Origin: Mycoplasma sp. E35C
Lineage (GTDB): Bacteria > Bacillota_I > Bacilli_A > Mycoplasmatales > Mycoplasmoidaceae
Assembly: GCF_019873825.1 (NCBI RefSeq)
Contig: NZ_CP068418.1
Location: 310,001 to 374,000 of the forward strand
DNA length: 64,000 nucleotides
Direction of reading: 5' to 3'
Shown here: one piece after another, positions 33,659 to 44,067 of the stretch
How positions within the stretch are numbered: the stretch's first letter is position 1
Layout of the letters: every line of letters starts with the position of its first letter
Translations under genes and position numbers: made by a program
Notes under the pieces: model-generated
Databases searched by the model: none
What the model saw: only the letters and a program-made list of their open reading frames with translations
Told to the model about the DNA's origin: nothing

Positions 33659-35023
33659 ATGAAACCTGATGATAAAAAGCTTAAAATAGAATTAGAACTA
33701 TCTGATTATTTTTGGAATAAAAAACCACATTTTGTTGGTGTTGAGATAAAAAACAATAAAATTGTTTTTTATCCACCCAAGAATTTTGTTTCATCAAAAA
33801 ACAATGATGATCAATTAAAAAAACAAATTTTTCGTGTATTAAAAACTGTTAATCTTGATGTAAATAAAATAAGACAAAAAGATGATTTAGAACATGATGA
33901 TTCACAAGAAGATAAGAATGTTCAACAAGATTTTTTAGCCAAAACAAACAATACTATTTTAATTAAGGATTGTTGGTTATTAATTGAACATTATCTAACC
34001 AACCAACGCTATGTAAGTATTGAAAAGAAATACTCATTCGGCACTAAACCTAAGATTAATTGAAAAAAAACAATTAAGCAAAAATCCATCATTTCTAATA
34101 ACAATATTTTGTTCACTAAATATGTATGTGAAACTAATATTAGAACTGAAAATATTATTAATGAAATCTATCTTTATTGCGTTCAAAAAGCCTTTGATTA
34201 TTTCGGTTGGTATTTTAATAAAACTTTTAATAATAAGAATAAAAAGAACGATCAATTTTTTCATCAAAATTGATCGTTAAAAATTATTAATGATGAGTTA
34301 CATAAAACCTTTAATGATAACCAAAGATCGGTTTTGTTAGCCATGAAAAATATCATTCAGGGTGTTAGTATAAAACCTTGTGATGATAATGTTAGTGTTT
34401 ATGGAACTGATCAATATGAATCTATTTATGAAACCATGATTGATAAGTTGTTTAATAACAACTTAAAGATAGAAGGTTTTTATTGTTATGCCAACCATCA
34501 TCTTATTGATGATTTAAAACCCAAAAACCAATTAGAGCCACTAAGACCAGATAGTGGGTTTGTTTATGAAAATAACTTATATTTATTGGATGCAAAATAT
34601 TATCTTTATTCAGATAAATCAACATTAATTAATATTCCCCAAACAACAGATATTCAAAAACAAATCACATACGGTAAGAATGCTGATAAGTTAGTTCATA
34701 ACAATCAATTAAAATTTGATCAACCAATTCAAAATGTTTATAATGCTTTTTTATTACCATTTAATAAAAAAGATGATCATACTAACAATACTAACTTGAA
34801 ATATGTTGGGTATTTAGTTTCACAATGAGAAGATAACAATCAAACATATCACTACATCCCGATTGTTTATATTGACATTAATTATTTGATTGATAATTAT
34901 GATAAAAATGATGTGGATATAAGAAAAGAGTTAGCGAACTTAATAAAAGATAATGTTGATAAGCTTTTAGAAAAAAACAATAAAAGTGATGCTGAAAAAA
35001 TTAACTTAGAACCAATTAATTAA
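33659..35023 (+). CDS. McrC/LlaJI-like PD-(D/E)XK restriction nuclease
   Basis: This 454-aa protein is the partner of the McrB-like gene. The nuclease core is visible: P297-D298 in LRPDSGFV, then D311-A312-K313 in LYLLDAKYYLY, followed by DIQKQITYG. Upstream are INWKKTI (W135) and YGTDQYESIYETM (from 248), which by memory match the LlaJI-family endonuclease pattern. The spacing PD-x12-DAK fits PD-(D/E)XK with Asp in place of Glu. No methyltransferase lies next to it, unlike LlaJI (which has two 5mC methylases), so it may be a modification-dependent (type IV) system like McrBC. A profile search would decide between McrC, DUF2357 and LlaJI. Confidence 0.8.
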
Positions 35024-35321
35024 CAACATTTTTATTCTTTTAGAATAAAAACTTTAAGCTTTAAAAAAGACATCTTATATACATTATTAATCTAATTATT
35101 TTTAAATTTATTTATAAACCCTTGTTTATTTGATAACGAACTATTAATAACCTTCTATAACCTTATATTTATTAAACGATGTGCTATTTATTGTTATTTA
35201 TAAATATCTAATTAAAATAAATAACTATAGTTGAATTGTTTAATGATTTTTAGTTGATAATAATAAAATTAACTAAATTATTAAGTTGTTGGGTTTTTTA
35301 TCAAAAATGCTTATATAAATA
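35024..35321. other. AT-rich intergenic gap after the restriction genes
   Basis: About 300 bp of very AT-rich DNA. No gene, RNA or perfect repeat is seen. It separates the accessory region from the lipoprotein genes and must hold the promoter of the next gene. Confidence 0.4.
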
Positions 35322-37259
35322 ATGAATAATAAAAGAAAGAAAATATTTAAATTAATGAGTTTATTAGGTACTGGTTCGATCTTAGGTATGGTTGCTGCTA
35401 GTTGTACAAATACCGTTGAACTCACAGCACAACAACGCATTAAAAACTATGCTAATACGATTGATAAAACTTCGTTTGAAATAGTTAAAGATGATAAACC
35501 GTTAGATATTAGTAAAACATTAGTTAAAGATATTGAAAAACAAAACTTTAAATACAAGAGTTCTAGTAGTAAGTTGTTATCTGATTGAAACTATGAAGTA
35601 GAAATCGTTGATAAAAAAGAAAACGAAGGTTCGATAAGTATTTCTGCAACTTTTAATAAAGAAGGTTATCAACCAGTCATCACGAATAACATCACTTTTG
35701 ATGGTTTTATGAAACCAGATGATGATAAACAAGATAAGAACCAAATGCCTGATGATCAAGGTGAAAATCCAAAAGATGAGCCAATTCAAGACGATCCAGG
35801 GATTATTGATTCACCTGATGCAAGTAAGATTAAACAAGAAGTTGATAAATTAAATCAAGATGCATTTATCTTTAAGAAAAACGGTGTTGTTAGTGAAAAG
35901 AACCAACTTAAAGCTTCTGAAATAAATAATGATAATGTTGAATTAAAAGAAGGTTTAATTCAAAAAGATTTAATTGAAGGTTGAACAATTAGTTACAGTG
36001 TTTCAAACACTAATGTTGCAAAAGGAACACTTGATTTAAAATTAACTTTTAACAAAGAAGGATTTAATCCAATTGAATCTAAATTATTTAATATTGATGG
36101 TTTCATTAATTTAAATGAACAAATTGCTAATAAATTATTTGTTGACAAAATGGTTATGCCTGCTAAATATGATACGAATAAAGTATCTAAGAAGGTATTG
36201 CAATTAGACTCAGCACAGTTTAAAAATCTAGTTGAATTAAATAAATCTATTACTGTAAATAATATTACTTACAACAATGGGTTTACTAATTTATTAATAG
36301 CTAGTCTAAGCTCTAATAAAATTAATGCTAATAAATTAAACCAACAAGATGATTTAGTAACAGCTAATGATTTATATCTAACTGGTGGATTCAAGTTTGT
36401 TTCTTTATTTAAAGAAGATGATAGTAAATTTAATGTTAGCTATTATCTAGAACCAAAAGATGCTAACAATCCAGTGATGCTAAAATCTAAATCGATCCGT
36501 AGTTTAGAAATTCCTGTTCCAGGAATTTACATCAACGATCTTCTTCCAGATAATGTGAATGTTACAGTTGGTTCAATTAATTTAGAAAATGTAACATTTG
36601 ATCCAAAAAACCAATCTAATATGGAAGAATATAAGAAGTTGGCTCAACAAGAAAATAGCAAATATAAATATGATGAAGCAACTAATAAACTAACTATTGG
36701 TGCTGGTTCAGATGGTAGTAAGATCTTTAATGTTAATCCGATTCAAATTCCTTATATTGAACCGAATAATAATGACAAGATCTGATTGAAAGCAGAATAC
36801 TATTTTGATGGCGTTGGTATTTATAGTGATTTCTTCAGAACCAAAATTCGTGTTAAGAAAATTTATAACTCAAATAATGATAATAATACGGATAAAAATA
36901 GAGGAACTGATGCTTCACAAGATACTGCAAAAGCAATTAGTGATACAGAATTATTAGCACCATATAATAAGATGGAAAAATTCTACTCATTAAATTGAGC
37001 AGAAGCTCCTGATAGCAATCAATTCTTTGTAGGTTATCGTGATCAAGAAATTCATGGAAGTGAAAACACTGAAAGCGGTAAAGGTAAGAGTATCATAATT
37101 AATAATGAGTCTAACCCAGCGATCAAGTCAAACCAAGATACTGCTACAAACTTCTTATTCTATTCAAGAATTGGTTATTGAAAATCGCAAGTTAATGACC
37201 CGAATGCTTGGATTTGAGCAAATACAGCAACAATTCTTCACATTAATGCTAAAGCTTAA
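35322..37259 (+). CDS. Surface lipoprotein with two PF04200-like repeats
   Basis: This 645-aa protein has a lipoprotein signal peptide with lipobox AASC (C28). Two ~110-residue repeats follow. The first runs from SFEIVKDDKPLDISKTLVKD to ATFNKEGYQPV; the second runs from AFIFKKNGVVSEKNQLKASE to LTFNKEGFNPIESKLF. The shared pattern 'ISYxVxxxxxxxGxLxxxxTFNKEGYxP' fits the mycoplasma lipoprotein-associated domain Lipoprotein_17. A hydrophilic linker (DDDKQDKNQMPDDQGENPKD) separates them. The C-terminal 300 residues are not recognised. It ends at a shared bidirectional terminator. Confidence 0.85.
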
Positions 37260-37335
37260 AATAAGCATCATTTAAAACTTATTTGATAAATAAGTTCATA
37301 TTCAATTAAATAAACAATTATATTCAAACAAACAA

Positions 37336-37374
37336 CAAAAAATGTTAAGCGTTTGTAGTGCTTAACATTTTTTG
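37336..37374. terminator. Bidirectional terminator between convergent lipoprotein genes
   Basis: CAAAAAATGTTAAGC and GCTTAACATTTTTTG form a 15-bp stem with a 9-nt loop. A/T runs on both sides let it serve the plus-strand gene ending at 37259 and the minus-strand gene ending at 37397. Confidence 0.9.
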
Positions 37375-37396
37375 TTTATTATCTAAATTTATTTAA

Positions 37397-38056
37397 TTAA
37401 ATAATATCGGTGAATTTAATGTTTTCAAATGAAACAGTTCAAGAAGAACCTTTTGAAATATTTAATGTTAAATCTAATGACTTACTGTCTTCTTGATATT
37501 TAACGTTGCTAGCTGAGAAAAGATAGCTATTAATACCAATAATTCCATTAGTTTGTTGTGAATCTTCATCTACTGCCTTAGCTGAATAAACTTTAGAAGC
37601 ACCTTCTAAGTTTTGATAAGCTGCTGGAAGGATTGAAACAGCTTTTAGACCTTTATCATTTACTTTAATAGCTTTGATTAAATTTTCAAAGTCAGTTTTT
37701 TGTAAAAGCATACCAAGTTCAAGATCATATGAGTTTGTTGAAGGTAATTCACCCTTAGATAAACTAGCCACTGCTGCTGGATTTGTTAAATTAAAATTAC
37801 CACCACTAATTGAAGGTATAGAATCAGTAATTTTTAGTATGTTAACTGAATGTTGATCGAATTTGTTTGCAAGTTTAAAAGAATTTCCAGCTAATTTTAC
37901 TGTAACGCTGGTATTATCAGTTTTATTTGTAGTAGTCTTTTCTTGAGCTTCTCCACTCACGCCACCACCACTGCAAGAACTTAATGCAATGGGAGCTAAA
38001 ATAGCTGAAGCTAAAAATGATTTCTTCAGAATATTAAATCTTTTTGATTTATTCAT
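37397..38056 (-). CDS. Lipoprotein, paralogue 1 of a tandem pair
   Basis: This 219-aa protein has the signal peptide MNKSKRFNILKKSFLASAIL and lipobox LSSC (C28). The mature part is a single beta-rich domain ending SWTVSFENIKFTDII. It matches the 38271 product nearly residue for residue in the signal peptide and at intervals after it (KAIKVNDKGLKAVS / KSIKVNGKGLKAVS; DEDSQQT / DEDYNTT; the C-terminal FENIKFTDI / FEHIKFTNI). The protein family is not recognised. A 15-A run lies 42 nt before the start codon. Confidence 0.85.
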
Positions 38057-38098
38057 ATTTTGTATTTACATTAATTGATTAATTCAAAATAAGTGTCT

Positions 38099-38113
38099 AA
38101 AAAAAAAAAAAAA
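38099..38113 (-). promoter_or_regulatory. 15-nt homopolymer in promoter of lipoprotein 1
   Basis: There are fifteen consecutive A on the plus strand (T on the coding strand), from 43 to 57 nt upstream of ATG 38056. It is preceded on the coding strand by GGTTG(T), a block also found at the paralogue. This is where a -35 element or spacer would be. Confidence 0.65.
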
Positions 38114-38201
38114 CAACCCCTCTCAAATAAAAAAGTGATAAAACTCTTTAAAATAAAGATTTGTGCATCGATATTATTGTTGATTTTTACGGTTAAAACC
38201 A

Positions 38202-38236
38202 TAAAAAATAAAAAACTATCCAGTAAGTTGGATAGT
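38202..38236 (-). terminator. Terminator of lipoprotein 2
   Basis: On the minus strand ACTATCCA and TGGATAGT form an 8-bp stem with a 6-nt loop, followed by TTTTTATTTTTT. It separates the two paralogous genes, so each has its own promoter and end. Confidence 0.8.
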
Positions 38237-38270
38237 AGATTTTATTTAAAATTTAGCTTCTTTTTATTAA

Positions 38271-38942
38271 TTAAAAAATGTTAGTAAATTTAATGTGTTC
38301 GAATGAAGCGCTTCAAGAAAGACCTTTTCCAATTGTTAAAGTAAAATCTAATGTTTTACTTTCTTCATTAACTGTAATATTTGAAGCTGCAAAAGCATAA
38401 TTTTTTGAAATATCAGGAGTTGATAGAGGGTTATCTGTTGTATTGTAATCTTCATCTACAACAACAGCGTTGTAGTATTTAGAAGCTTCAGGTGAAGATG
38501 ATGCTTGTGATGAGAAAGCTGAAACAGCTTTTAATCCCTTGCCATTCACTTTAATGCTTTTAACTAATTTTTCAAAATCATCTTTTAATAATCTGATTCC
38601 AGCTGAACTAGCCGTATTTGTTTCAGATACCTCTACTGATACTGGAAATACAGTTGCTGCTCCTGGTTTGATATTTCCGCCAGCAACAGTCAATGAGTTA
38701 TTTGGTTTTGAACCAGCATTTTTAAGATTTTGGTAAGATTCTTGGTCAAATTTAACTGCAAGAGCTAATGAATCACCTGATAAACTTACTTTAATGTCGT
38801 TGTTTTCTTTATCTTTAACAGTTTTTTCTTGTGGATTACCACCAAGACCAGCTCCACTACAAGAACTTAATGCAATTGGAGCTAAAATAACTGAAGCTAA
38901 AAATGATTTTTTTAAGATATTGAATCTTTTTGATTTATTCAT
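38271..38942 (-). CDS. Lipoprotein, paralogue 2 of a tandem pair
   Basis: This 223-aa lipoprotein shares its signal peptide and lipobox (LSSC, C28) with the gene at 37397. The mature parts diverge in the first half and converge in the last third. Both are about the same size, so the pair arose by duplication. A 16-A run lies 46 nt upstream of its ATG, in the same place as for paralogue 1. Confidence 0.85.
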
Positions 38943-38988
38943 ATTTTAATTTAATTAATCAATTAATCAATCTGGCTTCTAGTTTGCT

Positions 38989-39004
38989 AAAAAAAAAAAA
39001 AAAA
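38989..39004 (-). promoter_or_regulatory. 16-nt homopolymer in promoter of lipoprotein 2
   Basis: There are sixteen consecutive A on the plus strand, from 47 to 62 nt upstream of ATG 38942. The coding strand reads GGTTGC followed by the T run and AG, as at paralogue 1. Confidence 0.65.
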
Positions 39005-39154
39005 GCAACCCCCAAGCAGAAATAAACTAAAATTCTTGTTCACCAAAATTTTCATTAATAAATATATATAAGGAAGTCTTAATTAAAAAATAAGTTATTA
39101 AAATTTGATTTAATACGAAAATTAAGCGATATTATATATCTTTTTCTAATTTTT

Positions 39155-39174
39155 AGGTTTAGTATAATAAACCT
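39155..39174 (+). promoter_or_regulatory. Promoter with inverted repeat and probable leaderless start
   Basis: TATAAT at 39163-39168 ends 6 nt before ATG 39175, so transcription would start at about the ATG (leaderless mRNA). AGGTTT (39155-39160) and AAACCT (39169-39174) flank the box exactly, a 6-bp inverted repeat with 8-bp spacer that could be an operator. Confidence 0.5.
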
Positions 39175-40218
39175 ATGAATAATAAGATGGATCAAAGCCT
39201 GACCAGACAAGCCTTATACGATAATATTTCAAAATGAGAAGCCTTCTTACAAGGATATAAAAGCTTCTATGGTTTTGATTTTGAATGATCAAAATATATT
39301 AAAGATTGCAAGCTTTACTATGGATATTTTGATATCCATAGCTTTATCAAAACTTATGGTAAAGAATGCGAAGAAGACTTCAAACGATTTAAAGCTAGCA
39401 TTGCTCAAAAAAAGCAAGAAGAAGAAAATAAACAACAAGCTGAACAAGATTTATCTAAGGAATTATTTAATGTCTATGATCAGTTATTTTATGCTGATAG
39501 TTTAAGAGTTAGATTATTAATTAACTTGTTGAATCCTAAGAATAGCTATGAGAAAAAAGAATTAAAGCGTTCATGAAAAAATGCTAAAGCTCAAGGCTAT
39601 ACTAAGCAAGAATGAATGAAAACATTGCTTAATATTCCTTTTAAAAAAGGAGAAGTTGATCCAATCGATTTTCAATACGACAAGCATGAAGTTTTCAAGA
39701 TTTTAGATGAAATTAAGCAAGTTAAAAAAGATTATTTAAATAAGAGTTTAAAACAACGTGCTGATAAGTTTTCAACTAATAAAATTAGTCACTTTGAACA
39801 AGAAATTAATCAAGCCTCATTAGTTGTTGATTTCCATAACGATTTCGCTACACGTTTAATGGAACAAGAAGAACGTAAAAAAACAAGAGAACATAACTTA
39901 TCAACTTATCATAAAGTGATTAGTAATTATCCTGAAAACAACAACGAAACTAAAAATTTAACTAATCCAATTGATGTGCTACAAACCAAAACAGGTCCAG
40001 TTTATCAAGCTCAATATGATGCATTATTCGATCAAAGACTTGATGAACAATTAAACGAAATCAAATCAACATCAAAGATGATTAATGATGAGTTTAAAAA
40101 AGCAGAAGCAATTAGAAAACAATCAGAACTAGAATATCAAAAAACTAGACAACTAAGAGAAAACCTTACCAAAGAAATTGAACATATTAATGAATCTTAT
40201 GTTCACAAAAAAAGATAA
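39175..40218 (+). CDS. Unrecognised coiled-coil protein upstream of rpsU
   Basis: This 347-aa protein is soluble, charged and mainly helical. It has no signal peptide. The first ~65 residues are aromatic-rich (KSFYGFDFEWSKY, LYYGYFDIHSF); the rest is charged coiled coil (RKQSELEYQKTRQLRENL). The aromatic start faintly recalls EAGR boxes of terminal-organelle proteins, but the match is too weak to claim. Function is unknown. Confidence 0.75.
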
Positions 40219-40237
40219 TATCTTATAATCTTAGACG

Positions 40238-40243
40238 TATAAT
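40238..40243 (+). promoter_or_regulatory. Putative -10 box of rpsU
   Basis: TATAAT lies 43 nt before the rpsU start. A second TATAAT at 40224-40229 could be an alternative. Confidence 0.5.
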
Positions 40244-40286
40244 ATAAAATTGTTTTTATTAGATTTATAGAAAAGGAGGTAATTTT

Positions 40287-40469
40287 GTGCCGAAGGTTGA
40301 AGTAAAAGATGGTGATCTTGAATTAGCTTTACGTAAGTTTAAACGTGTTGCTAGTGAAACTAAACGTTCTTTCTTAAGACACGAATACCACCTAAGAAAA
40401 GGAATCAGACGTCGCGAAAAACAAAAAGCTGCTCGTAAGCGATTACAAAAGAAAAGCCGTATGTATTAG
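40287..40469 (+). CDS. rpsU: Ribosomal protein S21
   Basis: S21 is the small basic 30S protein near the anti-Shine-Dalgarno end of 16S rRNA. The 60-aa protein has LRKFKRVASETKRSFLRH and the basic C-terminus RRREKQKAARKRLQKKSR. The start is GTG at 40287, with a near-perfect AAAGGAGGT ribosome-binding site 7 nt upstream; no ATG competes. A terminator follows ~65 bp after the stop. Confidence 0.93.
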   Translation: MPKVEVKDGDLELALRKFKRVASETKRSFLRHEYHLRKGIRRREKQKAARKRLQKKSRMY

Positions 40470-40533
40470 TCTGAAATTCCACTAGAATTTTCTATACAAA
40501 AACTTTAAAAGTTAATCATTTATTTTTCATAAT

Positions 40534-40562
40534 ATGCTGTAGTAATTACTACAGCATTTTTT
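40534..40562 (+). terminator. Terminator of rpsU
   Basis: ATGCTGTAGTAATTACTACAGCAT is one continuous palindrome (10 bp usable stem) and is followed by a T6 run. Confidence 0.88.
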
Positions 40563-40585
40563 ATTGTTTTAAAAGATAAAAAAAT

Positions 40586-40611
40586 AAGGAACGAAATAAC
40601 TTTCGTTCCTT
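40586..40611 (-). terminator. Terminator of tRNA-His
   Basis: AAGGAACGAAA and TTTCGTTCCTT form an 11-bp stem with a 4-nt loop. On the minus strand a T-rich run follows, placing it after the minus-strand tRNA-His. Confidence 0.8.
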
Positions 40612-40643
40612 AAAATATAAAAGATGAGATTAATTTTTAATAA

Positions 40644-40721
40644 TGGGGCGATTGACGGGATTTGAACCCGTGCGTGCCTGATTCACAGTCAGGTGTGTTA
40701 AACCGCTTCACCACAACCGCC
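40644..40721 (-). tRNA. tRNA-His (anticodon GTG)
   Basis: The gene is 78 nt with an encoded CCA. The extra 5' G (G-1) paired with C73, the identity element of tRNA-His, is encoded. The acceptor is GCGGTTG/CAATCGC, the anticodon loop reads CTGTGAA, and the T arm has GGGTTCAAATCCC. Confidence 0.97.
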
Positions 40722-40736
40722 ATAAACACAGGTTAA

Positions 40737-40742
40737 ATTATA
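40737..40742 (-). promoter_or_regulatory. -10 box of tRNA-His
   Basis: The minus strand reads TATAAT 15 nt upstream of the tRNA 5' end. Confidence 0.6.
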
Positions 40743-40820
40743 CTATATATTAATTTAGATTTCATAAATATCATGATATTCGTGATAGTTGCATAGCTTA
40801 ACATAATCTAATGATAATGT

Positions 40821-40826
40821 TATAAT
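40821..40826 (+). promoter_or_regulatory. Extended -10 box of the 850-aa protein gene
   Basis: TGTTATAAT (TG, one base, TATAAT) ends 29 nt before ATG 40856. Confidence 0.55.
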
Positions 40827-40855
40827 TACTTAATAAGACTTGATGATAATTAGCT

Positions 40856-43408
40856 ATGAAATTATTTAGAAGAGTATTTTTTGGAGTTGGTCTATTATCA
40901 ATTGGTATTGGATCAACTTTAGGTGGTCTTTATACTTATCAAAAAGATAAAGTATTAAGCGAACAAGCAGCAATTCAAAGAGCAGAACATCATACAGAAA
41001 TTCCTGGATTAAATGGTTATGATGAACAAAAACCAGCTGAATTTTTAAATTCTAAGATTGCTTTTGATGGTCATACTTTTAGTAATGAAAAACAAGCAGC
41101 TGCTTATTATTTAGCAACCAATAATGAATACATTAAAAGAAAACTTTATATTGGTGATAAGAAAAATATCATTAAAGACGCATCAACTTCTGAAATAACA
41201 TCTGTATCTAGCTTAGATGAAATTGATCCTTCAAGAGTAAAACCTGCTTATTTATTAAGTGATGGAACTTATACTGAAGATCAAACTAAAGCTGCAATGG
41301 AATTATTAAAAGCTCCAGAATACTACACCAAAAGTATTAATGGTTTAGTTTATAACCAAAATGCCTCTTCTGTTAATAAACCAACAAATGATACTGATAA
41401 ATACTTCAGAGACTTTTATTATTATCAGTTCCAAGATTATTCAAAAGCTAATTTTCAAACTGTTGATATCAATCCATTAAATTACTTTGATATTCTGAAA
41501 TTAAAAAATATCGCTGTTAATTCATTAAATAAAAATGGCACTAAATATACATTAAGTGTTTATGATTTAGATAAAGAAAATAACCAATACAATAAGGTTG
41601 ATAACGCAACATTATTAAACAAGATGTTTATTAATGAATTAAGTAACCAATTGTATTCAGTAATCAATGAGTTTTTATGAGAAAACTTATTTATTAATAT
41701 CCAAGGAACAGTAAATAATTCAGGTAAAGTTTTCAAGATTTGATATGGTGTTCCTTATTTAGCTGCTAGTGATGATGCTTCAATTGAATATTATTTACCT
41801 TGATATTTAAGTGATGCAAGAGTTAATACTAACCAAAACGGTGCATTCAAAGACCAAAACCAGTTTATTAACAGTATTCTAAGTTATACTGATCCAAATA
41901 CTTTTAACCAATCATTTAAAAAGGTTGAACCATTAGTAAGTTCATTTAATAAAACTATTGGTTGAAACTACCGTGATGAACGCAAATCTTTTGGTTTTGA
42001 TAACGGCAAGATCACATTAAGAGCAAAAGGTAACTGGGTTGGATGAGGTTGATCGCCACATTTAGATGGTGATAATAATGCTGGAATTTATAGCAATGCC
42101 AAGTTCGCTAATATGTCAATTAGTTTGAATATTAATCAAAGCTGAGTTGATAAATATCAAGTTCCTAAAGAAAAAATTGATGCATTAAAAAACCAATTAG
42201 AAAAAATTATTCCAAGTGGTAATCAAAACCAAAAACAAACCTTTATTGATAGTGTTGTTGGTGCGATCCAAACCGTTTTAACTAAAAATATCTTCCAAGG
42301 ATTTAATATCAACACCAACACTTCAAGAGATGATATTTACACTTATATTAATACCGTAATTGCTAACCAATTAACTCGTGAATTTACCTTAGCTTTAACT
42401 AAACGTAATGAAACTGTTAATACTGATGCATCAAAAGCTATCGAACAATTATTAGGTGGATTATTCTCGTTAAACGACACTTTAAATTCTCGTGAAAAAT
42501 TATTCGTTATTGAATACAACAATCACCCATTATTCACTTTAAACTTAATAAGTGATGAAATGTTTAAGAAGATTTTTATTAATAAATACACTATCGAATT
42601 GAACCAAAGTGCTTTAACTTCAATGGTTAATGCTTTACAAGAGTATCAAAAGCAACAACCAACAAGAATTGGTAATTTATTATTAAATGTTTCAAATAAT
42701 ATTTCATACAATCCATCAACACATCAAGTTGTTTTAAAACCACTAACTGATACTAATCAGTTAGTTAAATACAATGCTGCTAGATTTGACATAACCAATT
42801 TATACCGTCAATTTGGTTTAAATCCAAACAACCAACACCACGCACAATTATTAACAAATCCATCTGATTCATCAAAAACTGATGTTGAAACTTACGGAGT
42901 TGTTAAAGCACTAGAAAATTCAATATCAAACGATAAATTAATTAATGTTAATGATGTTGTAATTGCTTGAAATGAAGATGGCACGATCAAGCCAACTAAA
43001 TTAGCCAAGGTTTCAAGTTTAACCATTAATCCATCAGCTAATTCAACAAAATTAATTAGATACCGTTCTGAATTAGAAAATGAAATTATTAATGTTGGTC
43101 AACAAACCAAAGAAGTAATGGTAATCAGAAACTGATTAGGTGATATTATTGCCCAAGAGTTTTATGATAAAGATCAACTACCAACCGAAGAACAAATCAA
43201 AGAAAAGATGCAAGCAGCAGCACAAAAAATGAGTTTAAATCCATCAACTCAATACATCTTTGATAACGGAACATTTAAACATGTTGATAATTTAAATCTG
43301 ATTTATGAAATAAATCTGGCAAATAATAAAAAATGATTCAATTCTTATCAAGAAGCATTTAGTTATATTGCAAGATTAATCCAAATTAGTTCAGTAAGAA
43401 TTAATTAA
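40856..43408 (+). CDS. Large membrane-anchored protein, function unknown
   Basis: This 850-aa protein has a single N-terminal hydrophobic segment (residues ~8-28, VFFGVGLLSIGIGSTLGGLY) without a lipobox Cys, so it is probably a signal anchor or cleaved signal peptide. The rest is Asn-, Tyr- and Gln-rich and extracellular in style, with no recognised domain (GNWVGWGWSPHLDGDNNAG; NKLINVNDVVIAWNEDGT). All seven or so UGA codons are Trp. It is monocistronic between divergent tRNA-His and convergent trmB. Its size and composition resemble mycoplasma surface proteins, but no assignment is made. Confidence 0.8.
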
Positions 43409-43416
43409 TAAATTAA

Positions 43417-44058
43417 TTAGATAAATTTAAAAACAACCTTATTAATATTTTTATTAAGATTAATAAATCGTTGTTCGTATTCAGTTATCACATTATTTTT
43501 TAATAAATCATTGCTTTGATCTAACTTGTGTAAATCACGAGTAAAAGTAATGATTTTTATATTGTCAGACCCTTCAATCATTTCAAGAGCATAATCAAAT
43601 AATTTATCATTATCCGTCTTGAATTCAATTGTGCCATCGTTCTTTAAAATGCGTTGATATTTTTTTAAGAATTCTAAATCAACAAGACGTTTTTTAGCAT
43701 GACGTTTCTTAGGTCAAGGATCAGAAAAATTAAGATAAATTGTTTGAAAAATTTGATCGGGAATTTGATCATCAATTTGTGCAAAATCTACGTTTAAAAT
43801 GAATAAATTGTTTAAATTTTCTAGATCAGTAAACTTATTAATCATCTTTAAAATCACGGTCGCATTTTTTTCAATACCAAGATAATTAACACTACGATCA
43901 TTTAGTGCTTTTTGATAAATAAAATTACCCTTACCAGAACCGATTTCCAGCACATTATTTTTATTAATATCTAATTTGGTTTTTAATTGTTCAACACTAA
44001 TTACATTTTTAGATTTAGCAATCTTTTGATCAGCATCTTTGATATTTCTTATACGCAT
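43417..44058 (-). CDS. trmB: tRNA (guanine-N7)-methyltransferase
   Basis: TrmB makes m7G46 in tRNA with SAM. The 213-aa protein has the SAM-binding VLEIGSGKGNFIYQKA, YLGIEKN, and the signature IYLNFSDPWPKKRHAKKRL; the Trp in DPWPK is UGA (43714-43716). The C-terminal tail is YEQRFINLNKNINKVVFKFI. It starts 9 bp after trmL, on the same strand. Confidence 0.95.
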
Positions 44059-44067
44059 AATATTTAA

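Noticed and set aside
39220-39370. Possible EAGR box in the 347-aa protein upstream of rpsU
   Set aside because: Aromatic and Gly residues are enriched (LYYGYFD) but the Trp/Gly spacing of known EAGR boxes is not matched.
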